NCBI GenBank assembly: GCA_050084515.1
Contig: CM114272.1
Coordinates: forward strand, 53,568,001-53,632,000
Source of the DNA: Blasia pusilla
Lineage: Eukaryota; Marchantiophyta; Marchantiopsida; Blasiales
DNA length: 64,000 bases
Direction: 5' to 3'
Shown: one piece after another, positions 22,101 to 34,200 of the stretch
Position numbering within the stretch: the first letter of the stretch is position 1
How the letters are laid out: each line of letters opens with the position of its first letter
Program-made: the position numbers and the translations under genes
The notes under the pieces: generated by a model
Told to the model about the DNA's origin: nothing
What the model saw: only the letters and a program-made list of their open reading frames with translations
Database searches by the model: none

Positions 22101-25100
22101 TTCTGACTACACTCAGCAATGTAATACCCCTGTAGTTTCCAGGGTCTTCTCGCTCACCCTTCTTGAAGAGGTTCATGATGACTCCCACCCGCCACCTTTG
22201 TGGAATGACTTCTGCCCACCAGACCACGTTGAAGAGACTCACTAGGGAACAAGCCATAGCAGCGTCGCCATACCTCAATAGCTCATTCACAAGCTCATCA
22301 CCACCGCCTGCTTTGTGGTTCACAAGTTCTTTGATTGCTGCTCGCACCTCAGCCAGGGAGAACCAATCGTTATATGGGTAGCCCAGCTCAACCTCATCAT
22401 CTGCTTTCTCCCATTGTATCGTAACAAAATCCTCCACCACTGTCTCAGAGTTCTGCTCTTCAAGGGATGTCCGAGGAGGCTTCCTGCCTAACTCCTTGTA
22501 ATGGTCTTCCAACACATGTCGGATCTGTTTAGCAGTGGTCATCATCCCGCCGTCTTTTCTCTTCAGGGCCTTTACGTCATTTTTGTCCCTGGCCTTACTC
22601 AATGTCTGCACTTCCATCCAGAACTTTTTCTGATTCTCAGTGAAAGTCTCATTGATGGATGAGTAGGTCGCTTGGTTCAAGTCCTTCTTGTGCATGCGAA
22701 CAAGAAGACGGGTTTCCTTGCGCACGGCCACATATTCTGCCCACAAGGATGCATCGTCCTCAGCCTTGGCACATGCTACATACGCTGCCCTTCGTTTGGC
22801 AATGGCTGTCTTGAGTTCCAAGGACCACCATTTGACGGCTCTGGCACAGATTATCAATTTCCTGCCGAAAGCAAACTCAGCGGTATCTGTCACTCCATGC
22901 TCCCACCATGTCCACAGTTGTTCTTGTGATCCCAAAGGTCTTGACGGTAGATTCAATGAAAGCGTCAAATGCCAACAGATTTTCTTCCAGCTTGTCAACA
23001 TACACCTTCTTGTTCTCCTCATCTTCGAAGTCCTCTATCCTCCATTTCTTGATCACTCTCTTCACTGCTTTGGTCGAGCATTTTAGTGAATGCTACCATA
23101 GAGAGCGTCGGTAAGGAGCTCAACCAAGAAACTCCTTACAAAACTATCTACCTTGGGATCCCCAAGACATTACTAACCAGTGCAACAGCTTAGGGCAGGG
23201 AATCGAGGCTACTGGACATGATGAACTGCTCTCGTGGTGCTAGTTCAGCAATTTCAGTGTAAGTTGTTGCTCTGTGCTGAAAACTTTGAACAAGTAACCA
23301 GGTAGTGACTTGAGGTTTTATGCGTATCAGCACACAGGTGCAGGATGTTGGTCGTGTTCCCATCCCAACTATTTGTGGTTGAAGGAGACAGCCCCTATCC
23401 TGAACTTGAACTTAACCTGGATTCCCAAACAAGGGGTCCCCTGAAAATTGCTCCAGTTCTACTATATTCAAGAGAGAAAGGTTTGACTACTGAGTTAAGA
23501 CTGTACTTTTCAAGTAGTACCTGTGGTAGCCTTGCAACCACAGAACTGCCCCTTGATTTGACAACTTAGCTAGAAGCTGCACTTATTAAGTAGTGCCTGC
23601 ATAGCCTTGCGACCATAGTTTCTGCGCCCCAGTTGGACACTTGCTAGAGACTGGGATGAGAGAGGAAGTAGAGTATTGGGATCCCCAATACATATTACTT
23701 AGCGTTGCAGCCGCTTTGGGTAGTGAATCTAATCTACTGAACATGTTCTACAGTTCTTGTGTTTGCAGCTTAGCAGTATCAGCACAGGCAGCTACACTTT
23801 TTGTCATGAATTTTGCATATGTGATCAGGTAGTAACCAAAAACTGCAGGACTTTCTAGCTGTTATTTTGAAGTTGAAGGGGACTGAGCTCATCTTGAAGT
23901 TGAACTTGAGCCAGGTTCCCAAACAAGGAACCCCACAGATGCCTCTTCAGTTTTACTTGTTCAGGACAGGTTTGACAAGAGAATGAATGAGATTTATCGT
24001 CCAAAGGGACCTCAGTGAGCCATGGAACATTTCTTTGCGAATTGTACCGCAGTTGGACAAGAAAAAGAAGCACCAAAGAGGACCAAAGATGTCCTTTGTA
24101 CCAGGTGATGCTTTCTGGCTTCATACACCTTGTAAGGACATAGCAATATGAACTTGGTTCTTTCTAGCCATGAAAGAACCCAGTTCAGGGACCTTGAGGG
24201 CGTCGTCTTGGACTCAGAGAGGCAGACTGAATCTACTCATTCAATAGTTTTTGTTATAGACTTGCAACCGTAGACCCTATAACCTATGCCCTATGCCCTG
24301 GTTGGATGGTGTTGGAGAACAGTGTTTGACGAGAATGAATGATTATTTATGTCCACAAGAAGCCTAAGGCCCATAGGAACCCTTTGATAAGTGTGCTGTT
24401 AACATCCCATCCGACTACCACCTTCAAATCCAGATTTTCAAAAATTCAAACATTATAGTTTGGGTCCCCACACAGGAGATTTCTTTTTCCAGTGAAGGCC
24501 TGGATTTTTTCCCAAACTCTGAACCTGGGAGTATATTCAGATTGCACACACATGAAAGACACATAGGCATTCTCTTTCTCAAGCACTGGTCAGCCATGCC
24601 CTAAGGTGGGGACACTACTTCCCTGTGGTTGAGATTCCACCCTTGACTGTCCACACTGGGCACTGAACCTGTGACCTCTTTCATGAGAGAGGATCTGGAA
24701 CGAATTCAGCTAACAAGTTTGTACCTCTACAGCAGATCGAGATAGTCCAAAATCACAAATTTTCACACGCATTTTGGACGTGAGTAGGACATTCTCCGAC
24801 TTTATATCCCTGGTAGAGCAAACAAACCAACAATGTTATGTACAGACAAGGTCACTCTCCACATCACTAATTACCAAGAATCCACAACTACCTTTCCCAG
24901 TTGGTTAATTCAGTTAAAGGTCCAACAACTAAAATTCCCATTCCCACATCTCTCTTGTAAACGTGTCATACCAAACAGCTCAAATGTATAGGCAGTATTA
25001 TCTGGCTCTGCTGGTGAGGTACTCCAAACCTCTAAGACAACCCCAAGCTTTCGGGTACTCCATACTTCTAATGCTGAAAGGACAAATCTGGTTCGAACAC

Positions 25101-26792
25101 AAAATATGCAAGGTGTGGTCCTGACTTGATACTGCAAATTTTGACTTCATAACTAATGTATCAATGCCCAGTGTGGGAGGATACCTAACATGTGTCTTGT
25201 CTTTTTCTCTCTTGAATCAAATAGCTAGTTCTTTCATGAGACTTGCTGAGCAGTAGGTAACACAGGATAATCGGTTTGCTAAAAATCAGTTGGTGATGTG
25301 ATCTAAAGAAAGGCACAGCAGAATTTTTACTTTGTTGGTGTGCTCTCATAAACTTACAAGACAACCATGGCTAGGGGGATCAAGTTATATACCTGTGCCA
25401 CACATGACAGGAATGCAAATACCGTACACCAGATAACAACTGCCAAATCAGCAGCTTCACATGATCAGGCAACAAGACATCCTTCAGATGATACATGTCA
25501 CCACTGCAGGGATCAAGCCAGAACTCTAGTGTCAGCCACAAACACCCCTTCACACAAGAATAGGACAATTTTGAACACTAGCTATGAGACTTCGACTTCC
25601 ATCGTGCATGCTATACTTTTTTCTTTCCAGTTAATGGCGAGTGATATAGTATAATAGAATGAGACATTCCAAAGGAGACTAGAACTTCATCCTTCCAAAG
25701 CGATTAAAGAGAGCAGCTCCAAGTTTTAATAAAGCACAAACATTGAAAAGCACTGGGAAGAAAAGAGGAGGATCTGAGTACCCATCCGCAAATTCGGTGG
25801 CAATGTATAAGTCTACACCACCCAGTATCTCCAAGTTTGCCATGGTGAACACATTTGACACTGCATACAAAGAAACCCAATTAAGCAAAGGGACACTCAA
25901 ATACACAGCTAAAACTCCCTAAACTTAACGCGATAGCTTGCAAGAAAAGTATTACCTTGAGTTCAACGGTAGGCTCAAAACCCTCAGATCCAGAATAGAA
26001 TGCAGTGGCAACAGCCACTTCAGGTTAATGACCACTGCATCCCAGGCATTGAGAAGTACATAACAAAGACTTACATGAAATGATGTAGGGATGACGCAGT
26101 CGCCTCATTATACACACTTCACGCAATACACGCTTTGCAAGCATATGGCAAAAGAAAACATCTGGAATTCTCTGCAATACTCACCACAGATTATAGATGT
26201 GAGTAGTGTGATGAAGGAGAAACAAGACTTGCCAACAAGCCGTCATAAATGCATCCCTCAATTCATCAATGTAGTTATCAACTTCCTGAAATTTGTATTT
26301 AAAAATCAAACAACAGCTCTCAAGCTGTACATCGAGAACAGGCAAGGCTCAATGTCAAGTCCTTTGTAACCAACACCTGATCCCATAGTAATACACACCT
26401 TGAGGGCAACTACTTGAGAAGTCTCCATATCAGTGGCACGACATACATCTCCGTAAGATCCAGCACCTACGTGCTCGTGCAACTTGTATCTCGTACCCAC
26501 TGTGGAAAAAAATCACAATACACCCGTCGTCAGAATCATGGAGATGAACTTTCATTGTCAGAATCTTCCTGAGTGATGAAGTATCCAGCCTAATGTCCTC
26601 TCTAGATGTACTTGAGTCGGACATTTCACCACCAACCATGGATTGTGAATGAAGTCCACAGGCTGAACTGAACAGAATGGTAGAGATGATGACTTGAGAC
26701 TCCACGAAAAGAGACTTACCAATCCACAACTTCTCGCACACTAAATACACTCCTTTCGAGACATCAACCTCCACAACATCCTTGTGCCCCAT
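16184..26792 (-). CDS. MAPK-like (CMGC) serine/threonine protein kinase, 15 exons
   Basis: Coding exons (high to low): 26792-26720, 26499-26399, 26171-26075, 25860-25782, 25503-25393, 24809-24725, 19872-19783, 19643-19573, 19225-19201, 19025-18958, 18408-18339, 18027-17926, 17745-17620, 17083-16961, 16786-16184. All junctions are GT/AG and the sum is 1824 nt, 607 residues, in one frame. Kinase domain about 29-366: Gly loop GAGSYG (36-41), Lys58, helix-C Glu76, HRD 153-155 followed by IKSEN, DFG 173-175, APE 220-222. The segment from DFG to APE is long (50 residues), and the usual TxY is Tyr-Thr-Lys-Thr (209-212). Residues 245-290 form a loop before [11 protein letters not shown], the MAPK-insert position. 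Residues 367-607 are a Ser/Lys/Arg-rich tail (KKKTARRKT, nuclear signal-like). A possible 5'UTR intron acceptor is at 26808. Intron 6 (24724-19873) is full of LINE sequence. Predicted active; exact subfamily not named. Confidence 0.82.
19488..19518. repeat. 13-bp inverted repeat and adjacent short duplication in kinase intron
   Basis: AGTGTACAGCAGT (19488-19500) and its exact complement (19506-19518) are separated by ATTTG. Just beyond, CTAAGACAGAAATTA is repeated at about 19528 and 19552. It lies inside intron 8. Confidence 0.7.
20245..20952 (-). pseudogene. LINE ORF2 C-terminal tail
   Basis: Carries [20 protein letters not shown], then a Cys/His cluster (SCDLCDDG ... [17 protein letters not shown]) of the kind that follows the thumb in many LINE ORF2 proteins. 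About 40 codons of low-complexity sequence run into the 3' repeats. Two more copies of this tail lie at 23118-23480 and 23570-23975. Confidence 0.75.
20991..22065 (-). pseudogene. LINE ORF2, RT palm and thumb, in three frames
   Basis: Overlapping frames 22065-21667, 21739-21338 and 21389-20991 read in order. They show [34 protein letters not shown] (first catalytic Asp), [17 protein letters not shown], and then the box [12 protein letters not shown] with both catalytic Asp residues. [11 protein letters not shown] and the thumb follow. The frames are shifted by indels, so no functional enzyme is made. Confidence 0.85.
22090..23022 (-). pseudogene. LINE ORF2, pre-RT and RT fingers
   Basis: 310 open codons. 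The first half is the basic linker between endonuclease and RT ([33 protein letters not shown]). The second half is the start of the RT domain: [36 protein letters not shown] and [18 protein letters not shown], the conserved non-LTR RT block 1-2. The usual K-A-P/A-G-x-D spacing is kept. A frameshift follows near 22080. Confidence 0.85.
23118..23480 (-). repeat. Second LINE 3'-coding-end fragment
   Basis: Matches 20410-20790 block by block (AACCAAGAAACTC, TTGGGATCCCCAA, CATTACT, then GAACTTGAACTTAACCTGG and TTCAAGAGAGAAAGG) with many substitutions and indels. It abuts the 5' end of the longer LINE. Confidence 0.7.
23495..23975 (-). repeat. Third LINE 3' fragment with duplicated 3' motif
   Basis: Two versions of the 3' motif (AAGTAGTACCTG...GTAGCCTTGCAACC at about 23515 and AAGTAGTGCCTGCATAGCC at about 23590) are followed by GAGACTGGGATGAGAG and then another copy of the coding tail (TTGGGATCCCCAATACATA onward). 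A further stray 3' motif lies at about 24230-24315. Confidence 0.65.
24225..24315 (-). repeat. Isolated LINE 3'-end motif
   Basis: GACTTGCAACCGTAGACCC ... CCCTGGTTGGATGGTGTTGGAGA resembles the LINE 3' end at 20255-20310, but no coding tail follows it. It looks like a very short 5'-truncated insertion. Confidence 0.55.
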
Positions 26793-28740
26793 GGCTCTTT
26801 AATGTCACTGCAAGCAATAACAAAGCATCAAAAGGAACCAAGGGGTGGCCATGAAAAGTCCAGATATCACCCTTGGGTGGTCGCTGAAGCCACAGCGTAA
26901 TGTACACACAAAGGCAGTGACATCGACACGTGCGGTCACACTACTAGTGCATAAATTCACAGAGCACACTCGTTTCAGAACCCAATTTGCAACGTAACGG
27001 AGATCACGAAAATTGTCTTCATCATCCGGTAACCGGGGAAGCAGCCAGACAATTCAGCTACCGGAAACCTAGACACGGTTCGGGTTGAACGAGGCTGCCC
27101 GTCATAAGCATTGTCGAGACCACTAGAACCTATGCCTCCCGACCTCTGTTACACAAATCTCTGGCACACTCGGCCAACCAAATTGCATGTCCTACCTACG
27201 ATGTGGACCCAGATTCTTCTGGGTCACTCGCTAGAGTATCAAAGCCCTACAAATGCAGGCGACCAATTCTGGGGTGCCAGTGACCCAACAAACGAAAGAG
27301 GAAAATCGCATGATGGAATAGCAGTGGGACAGAAAGCCCTGCCCAAGTAATTGGACGGAATCCGAGGATGTAGCACAGAAGAGATGACCACCGCTACTCA
27401 GCAGCAGTTTATAGAATCGACATTGTCTTTGGAATTTGGAGGTGAGTAACAGGACTTTCGCTGCGATGTCCAGTCCCACGAGAACGGGAGTCGATTCACC
27501 GACACGAGTAGAATCCATTCGAAGCTCCAATGCAGGAGCGGGAAAACGGACAGTATCAGTTCTTCGGGTAAGTCGTGGGCTTCCTCCGGTGTCAGCTACA
27601 GAAAGCTACAGATAGAGACAGGCTTTCCACCTCAAATACCTTTCAGCTTGAATTGATAGTGCACCAAGTTGTAGTGAGTCCCTTTTCACCGGAATCCGGC
27701 GCCGACTGTCCCCTCCTCCTCCTCCTCTTCTTCTTCTTCTTCTTCTTCTTCTTCTTCTTCTTCCTCCTGGTGCTCCTACTGATCTTGCTACTGCCCCTTC
27801 CTGGCAGTGTCCGGCCCTCGAGTCGATCCCTAGACGCAAAAAATCCAGAAGTCGATACTGCTGCTGCTTCTGTTGACCTCAGATGGCTTCTTCCGATTGA
27901 TTCCTCCGTTACAAAACTCCCTGCCTACCACATCCGCCTGCTCACACGAGCCACCGAACCGTCACATCCCTCAATCTTCCTCTCCACCACTACTGCAGAC
28001 ACAAATCCGTCCTCCGATCCCCCGCGAGATCTCGGAGCCTCCCCCCTCAATTCTCATCTCGCTGCCCCAGCGTCTACCACTTTTCGCCTCCTTCGCTTCT
28101 CCTCCTCCTCCTCCTCCTCTCCTCTCCTCTCCCCCGCCCTCTCTCCGATTGTCAATCTCTCGGAGCTGTTGTGTGGAGGGTGCGGTCCACTCGCATCGAC
28201 AGAATTGACCCCGACCAGAAGAGACCAATCTTGCGGGCCATCGCGAGGGAGTGACTGACTGACTGAGTCCTGCTCTCTGCATTCCGTGCTTCGCGAGTCC
28301 TCTCAGCGGACTGGTCACTGGGGAAGGGGGTGGGAATCGCGCGACGCGCGCCGTCGCGGGACGACGGTGGGGGGAGGCGAAGACAGGCGTTCGGGCACGG
28401 CCAGCGACGGCGTTGCTGTTCGTGAGTGGGGTGGGGCGGCCTACGAGCTTCGAGAACTCGCTGTCAGAGGAGCGCTCCGTCCATCCGTCAGGCGCCGTGG
28501 GCTCCACCGTCGGTCGGTGTCTCCCACCCATGCGTCTTGTGCCGCTGTGCGTTCGCGCTGGTCTACTACCGATGACATGGCACCGCAGTGTCCAGCAGAT
28601 CTGTGGCACTCTGTGCTTTTCCTTCCGACAATCTTGGCCTCTAAACCAGTAACTGCACTTAACTCTCCTGACCGGACTCCGGACTCCCAGGTTCGCGTGT
28701 CGCCTCTGTACGGTTGGCCCGAGTTTAATGAGGGTGACAT
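26793..28740. promoter_or_regulatory. CpG-rich upstream region of the kinase gene
   Basis: GC and CpG rise sharply between about 27000 and 28700, upstream of the kinase ATG. This fits a promoter and 5'UTR region, perhaps bidirectional. On the minus strand TTGCTTGCAG/TGACATT (about 26808) could be a 5'UTR intron acceptor. Long open frames on both strands (27575-28258 plus, 27971-28609 minus, 28286-28930 plus) overlap each other and read low-complexity sequence, so I do not call them genes. Confidence 0.45.
27713..27768. repeat. CTC/TTC trinucleotide microsatellite
   Basis: A run of CTC then about 13 TTC units within the CpG-rich region. It creates a false poly-Phe/Leu frame on the plus strand. 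Confidence 0.9.
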
Positions 28741-31700
28741 ATTTTTACTTTTTTTATTTTTAAACTTCGGTCATGCACTCAGTAGGTGGAGCCCAAGTGG
28801 TTGCCCAAGGGCGAATGCTACAAGGAGCGGCGGCGGCAGCGAAGACACATATCTACAGTCGACTACACGAGGGACACATCTTCATCCCCCTGGCCATAGA
28901 GATGTATGGGGTTATGGGGGAGAGGTTTGACTCGTTCACGGATCGCGCCCATCATCTCCACTCGAGAAATGGGTTGTCCTTAGCTCTGCGATTCAGATTG
29001 TAGGCGGCCGGGTCTCCATAGCGTTGCAGCGTGCCAGGCTAATGGGATTTTGGCGGGCTCAGTGTGGGAGACGCCGGCGCTAGAGGCCCACTTAGTAGTA
29101 GTCATAGCTCTCTTGTTGTTCTTGATATTGTCTCTGCTGTTGGTGAGTTTTCGTTAGGGGGAATGCCCCTTCTTCTTCCTTTTCTGGTCGTGTTGTGGCC
29201 TTCAGGTTTTGACTCTTTGAGTCCCCCTCTTTTGTACTTCCGATGGGTTTTCCATCACTCGTTTTTATCGAAGTGCATCTTTGTCCTCCGTAGGTTCCAA
29301 AAGGGAACATTAGAACACGAGCTATTGTTACCTGTTTAGTACTTATGACCAAAACAAAATAATTCGGTTTTTTTAACATTTGTCGCTAGTGTGCTATCCC
29401 GAGACAAGAATCGTGTTGTTTACGATCGAAAGCAATTTTTTTTTCTTTAAATGTTTTATTCTCTTTGTATTATGTGTTAATTATTGATCATAAAAATAAC
29501 CAAAAGATTAATCACACTCTAAAAAATTTATTTATTTTTGCTATTCGTGGAATATGAATTATTTTTTTCTTGCTTCGTTGTCATTTGCAAATATATCTGC
29601 TTGAAATATTTGCAAATTTCAGAAATATTTACATATTAAGAAATCATTTTCCCATAATTTCATTCAATATTTTGCAATAATCAAAATTACTAGTATGAAA
29701 CTAATGTTATCATGGGATTAATATTAATTATATTAACATAAATATTTTTTCTTCATGTCCGCGGATTTTTTATTTAAAATTTGTCATATAATGAGAAATA
29801 TAAGGGCAGCATTCTTTTATCCTTATTTTTCCAACCCCTATCTCTCATTCTTTTATTTTTGTTTTTCCAACCCATTTCTCATTTTGATCCAAATTTTGTT
29901 TAGAAATCTTTCACAATTAAAACTTTACTAAAAGAAATTAAAATAATTTTTAAATTTTTCGAAAATAATAAATTTTCCACTATTATGTTCTTATATTTTA
30001 AATTTTCATAAATTAATTTATCATTTCCCTTCAAAAATTAATTTGAAATCAATTTTTTCCCTATTTTCCTAAATATTTATATAAATAATTTATTTTTGAA
30101 AAAATAAATTGATCATGAAGATTTTGAAACTTTTTCAAAATCTTCATGAAAATATTATTTTAATGTTTTAATAATTTCTTTTAAAATAATAATTAAAACT
30201 TTTTTTTTCGAGTTTTTGCTTAGTATAGGAAAAAATTTTTAAAAAAATGAAAAACTAAAAGACTTCACGTGACCTTCATGGGTAGCATTGAATAAAGCCC
30301 CTAATATTATGATTGTCAATAATTTGGAGCGCTTCCAATGTAATGGATTAAATGCATGAAAATCAAAATTGGGAACAAAACATCCCACGAAATTCTAATA
30401 TTGAAAAAACATGGTTTGCTATTTTAAATAAAAGGAGATTGTCCCCAAGATTTGCAATAAAGTGTGATACTAAAACTTTTTGGTTTGATATTTAGTGTTC
30501 AATTATTCCATTCATGAAATTATTTTTATTTTTATTTTTGTAGTAAGCCCAAAAAACGAGGAAATATCTTGTGATGTTTTGGGAAAAATAAGCAAGAAAT
30601 TACTCTAAACACTAGAATAGATAAATTCCCCCTTATTATGTTAGATGATGAAACTTTTAACTTGAAAACCTTCTATTTCACAAAAGAAAATCCTCGATCT
30701 GTTGTCATTTTGAAAAATAATTCTATTCAACCAAAATATACAACTCTTTTTCATAATGAATTTGAAATTCCCCTCTTAACTCATCTTAGAAATGATTGCT
30801 TAAAAATTTTCATATAAAATGACTTGTAGAACATATTGGGGAGGAGGGGATGAAGGGGAGGAATACTTGGAATTTTTTGGGGATATTGGAAGAAATTTTG
30901 ATACAAAATCATTTTCAAAAAAAAATAAAAAAATAGAAGGAGACTCCAATAAAAAGATATTTTTTTCCTTGAAGAATTAAAATTATATTCTCTATTTTCT
31001 ATTTTCCCTTTATCCTATTAACGAGTGATATCAAAAAAAAATTCAAGTATCAAAGTCTCTCACACCATCTCCAAAATCCTTTAGAGGTAAACCATCAAAT
31101 TCTTTTATAAAATTCTAGTGATATAAGAAAATTTATTTCAAAGTCTTATTTATTTCTTAATTTTTTCATACATAATGATTGAAGTGTGGAGATATGATTC
31201 AAGAGGATGAAAGGGTTTAGGATTTATGAGTCAAATGATGAAAACGAAAATTTGACATAAAACATCCTTATTTGAAAAAAAAAACTTAATTATCCTTCCC
31301 TTTGAAGAAAAATTATTGTCTTTTCCTTCTTCCCTTTTCGAACTCCCATCCTTCCATTTATCAGCAACTCCTAGAGAATTATGACCACTACTCTCATCCT
31401 TCCATTTATAAAAGAGAATCACTCTCATTTTTTAAAAGATAAATATTATCCAATGTTCGTTCTTAAGTTGTCTAACAATCTATCTTGAAAACAAATATTG
31501 TCTAATAATTATCCTTACTCAAAGCTATCCATAAGATGAAAATAATTCTTCTCCTATTTTAGAAAAATGTTGTTGTGAATGGGGGAACATGGGAGGGAGA
31601 TTCGTGGAAATTGAAGGCATATTGTGGTTTTTTAATCAAAAAAATTTATGAGAAGAAAACCAAAACTTCTACCCTTCTTTTTTATCTATTAACTCCTTGT

Positions 31701-32128
31701 ATTAATGTAGGAAAATAATTTTAAATTTTGTGAAAGGCTTGGCATATGGTTTGTGGAGAGAGCCTTGTAAGAAAGGCTAATGGCATAAATTGTATAATGA
31801 CCATACACAAAATTTATAACTAAACTTACAAATCTTCAATATTCAAACATGATTTTTGAACATACTTAATTTCTTCATCAAAATGTTTTGCTCATTCATC
31901 AATTACAGGTTAGGTCTTTTACTCATTGAGAGTGGGGGAAGTGGAAGAGATTGTTACGACACAATAAGGTGTATTATTGTTTAGTCGAATTGAAATAGTT
32001 TCTTGAGTACTTCAATCAGAGTCAAATTCCAAAGAGGGCCTGGCATAATGATTTTTGGGGTGTTTAAATGACATGCAAAACAAGGAATCGAGGATTAGCC
32101 CTACTTCACATGCACGTAATTTTGGATA
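28741..32128. other. AT-rich intergenic DNA, no recognised gene
   Basis: Very AT-rich from about 29400 on, with poly-A and poly-T runs and no coding motif on either strand. It contains one copy of the 45-bp dispersed motif at 29234-29278. Confidence 0.55.
29234..29278 (-). repeat. 45-bp dispersed motif, copy 1
   Basis: On the minus strand it runs ATGCACTTCGATAAAAACG ... CATCGGAAGTAC and matches 35507-35551 at 44 of 45 bases. Both copies can encode SIKTSDGKPIGST. A weaker third copy is at 34371-34437. Confidence 0.85.
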
Positions 32129-32160
32129 CACTAGTAAGAAAGCCCGTGCGATGCATCGGC
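32129..32160 (+). other. CACTA-like terminal sequence, one end only
   Basis: CACTAGTAAGAAAGCCCGTG starts an abrupt change from AT-rich to balanced composition. The first five bases and the GC-rich follow-on resemble a CACTA-type terminus. No matching TAGTG end was found nearby, so this is tentative. Confidence 0.25.
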
Positions 32161-32189
32161 TTCACCGTACCTAAATCACCAAAGCGTCT

Positions 32190-32906
32190 AAACTATGCAC
32201 TTTCCGAGAGACAATAACTACGGAGTTGTGCAATCGTCTCGCTCAAAGTGCTTCCCAGGCGTACAATCCTAAATGATCCTGAAACGGTCGGATCCACAAT
32301 GGTAGAGCTTGCTCTTCCCACCGGAAGAGTCTCGTCATCGAAGGACCAACACACAACGCGACTTGAGATGTTTGAATTCATCAACACAAACGGATCTTGG
32401 TTCACTACTCTACAATGGAGTCAGTCCCCAACTCTGCAACCGCACTCAGAGAACTGCCATCCGTCGCCTCTTCCATGACCTCTTCAAGTGAATCAACTGC
32501 GAAAATTGAGCCACAATAGTCTTCTCCACTCTCGGTGCATCTTCATAGCCATCTCCTTGGCCTTCGGCTGGTTGCTCTTTGTTTCGCACTTCGTCTAAGT
32601 GGAAAGCATTCCTAAGCTCATCGATACACTGAGCTCATCGATACATCTCAGGGTGATCTCCCTTCCCATCTTTCCCTCGGCCCTGAGCTCCAACTTCACC
32701 ACCGAGGACTCCAATTTCACCTCCACCCACCACTGCTTCGTGTCTCCAACTTTGGCATTAGAGGCTCTAGTTATACAATAGGAACTATCATAACTATCAG
32801 ATACTTGTGTGGATACAATAGCCCATGCCTGACTCTTGTAACTAACCAATCCAATACGGACATTTGTGCACAACCCCTTTGGCCAAAAATGAAAGGTAGG
32901 TAGCAT
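32190..32906 (-). pseudogene. Possible decayed coding segment, unknown family
   Basis: The minus-strand frame at 32906-32595 (QAWAIVSTQVSDSYDSSYCI, KQWWVEVKLESSVVKLELRA) and, after stops, another at 32405-32193 (DPFVLMNSNISSRVVCWSFD) have mixed, protein-like composition in an AT-rich setting. Both start with non-ATG codons. I do not recognise the family. It may be transposon cargo, given the CACTA-like sequence next to it. Confidence 0.3.
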
Positions 32907-33399
32907 ATTTTAGCAGGTAGCAGGAGGGAAAATTAGTCTTGCTTGTGTCTCTTAAGTTACCTTTTTTAATCCAGTGCTTCACTTCTTATAGAGAGGTATT
33001 TTTTTCTTTCCTTCCCCTTTTAGTAACCCCCAACACTTGCCTAAATAAACTGATTTGGGTTTGACTTGCCAATAAATTGGAAAATAAGATTTCTTACCAT
33101 GAAAAATTAAATGAAGGAAATGGATAATAGAAATTTTATGATAAAAATATGAAAAACCTGAGATGATGATTATTAATGAGGGAAATAAAATAAATTTTCT
33201 GATGATAACATCTTTAAAGACCTATATAACACCTTTTGGACCGAAAATAAAATTTAGTACGTAGAAGATGTTTACACACGAAGCCAATTATGTGAACGAA
33301 ATTATCTCTGCTGTGATAATCCTTGAAATATAAATACTAGAATTAATATAATAAATACGACTTCGGAGCTGGTTAATACTAACCACGGTAGTTCAGAGT

Positions 33400-34070
33400 C
33401 TGGTTTCTATGGATCACTTCTCAACTGCCCGGACTCTGCCTCACGCAACGACCTCAAACTAGCTATGCCAGCCGTAGGCCGTAACCTACCCTCAACTGGG
33501 GTCAGGGGTCTTAACCCGCTGGGGAAGCTGGGAGTTGGACCCAGCGATATATTCTCTACAACACTAGAAGAAGCGAAAGTCTTCATTTATTTTTCTTTCT
33601 CCCTATCCATCGTGACACGCGTCGACCTCGACGCGGAGTCGCGGACTCCTTCCTCCACGGAAACCAACCGTCATCTCCGTTACCGAACCTCCGTCGCCGT
33701 TGCCCGTGGCCGGTGCTCATCCCAACCGTTGCCGAAAGTCAAGGGTCCCATACAGCTTACATATCGGTTAGCGAGACTCCCCAGTTTCTCATCATTACCA
33801 ACGGTACCTGACTATTTTCCCGCAGTTCAGGCCCCCGTCACTTGGTTGTACCGATGGATCTACATGGATTCCCATAAACGCCGACGGGATCCCTGGATTC
33901 AACCTCCCTAACGACGTAGACCATACCCACGGGGTCACACTCGCTACGCATTACACCCGGAGCTCCGTCGATGGACGGCATCTAGTTCCGTTCAGAGGGT
34001 TACTCGAGCGAAATATAGGTCAGGAAAAAATGGTGCGTACACCAGTTCAATAAGGACATGTACATTAATT
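33400..34070 (+). other. Balanced-composition island, unidentified
   Basis: GC content is normal here between AT-rich blocks. One open frame (33465-33911, 148 codons) contains no motif I know and begins with a non-ATG or chance start. It could be a solo LTR or other repeat; no partner copy is seen in the window. Confidence 0.3.
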
Positions 34071-34200
34071 AGTGCACCATAAAAGGGAGTGAAATATTGT
34101 TAGCGGAGCAGACCATGAAAGAACACATCCACACCACATTCAACCATTGATCAACCACGAGCAGCAGGTAGGTAGGCTATGGCAGGACGTGTTACATCTC

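Larger units (their letters stand above)
20130..23110 (-). mobile_element. 5'-truncated LINE in kinase intron 6
   Basis: A non-LTR retrotransposon in the same orientation as the kinase gene. The sequence starts near 23100 in the region before the RT; the apurinic endonuclease is missing. It runs through RT to a C-terminal zinc-like tail and then a repetitive 3' end. The 3' end holds two versions of a ~150-bp unit (GAGACTGGGATGGGT at about 20156 and 20306). No poly(A) was recognised. It is broken by several frameshifts. Confidence 0.8.

Noticed and set aside
27575-28258. 227-codon ORF with poly-Phe/Leu
   Set aside because: It reads a TTC microsatellite and CpG-rich low-complexity sequence; overlapping frames exist on both strands and no domain is present.
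33465-33911. 148-codon plus-strand ORF as a gene
   Set aside because: No recognisable motif, isolated in repeat-like DNA, and no splice or promoter context supports it.
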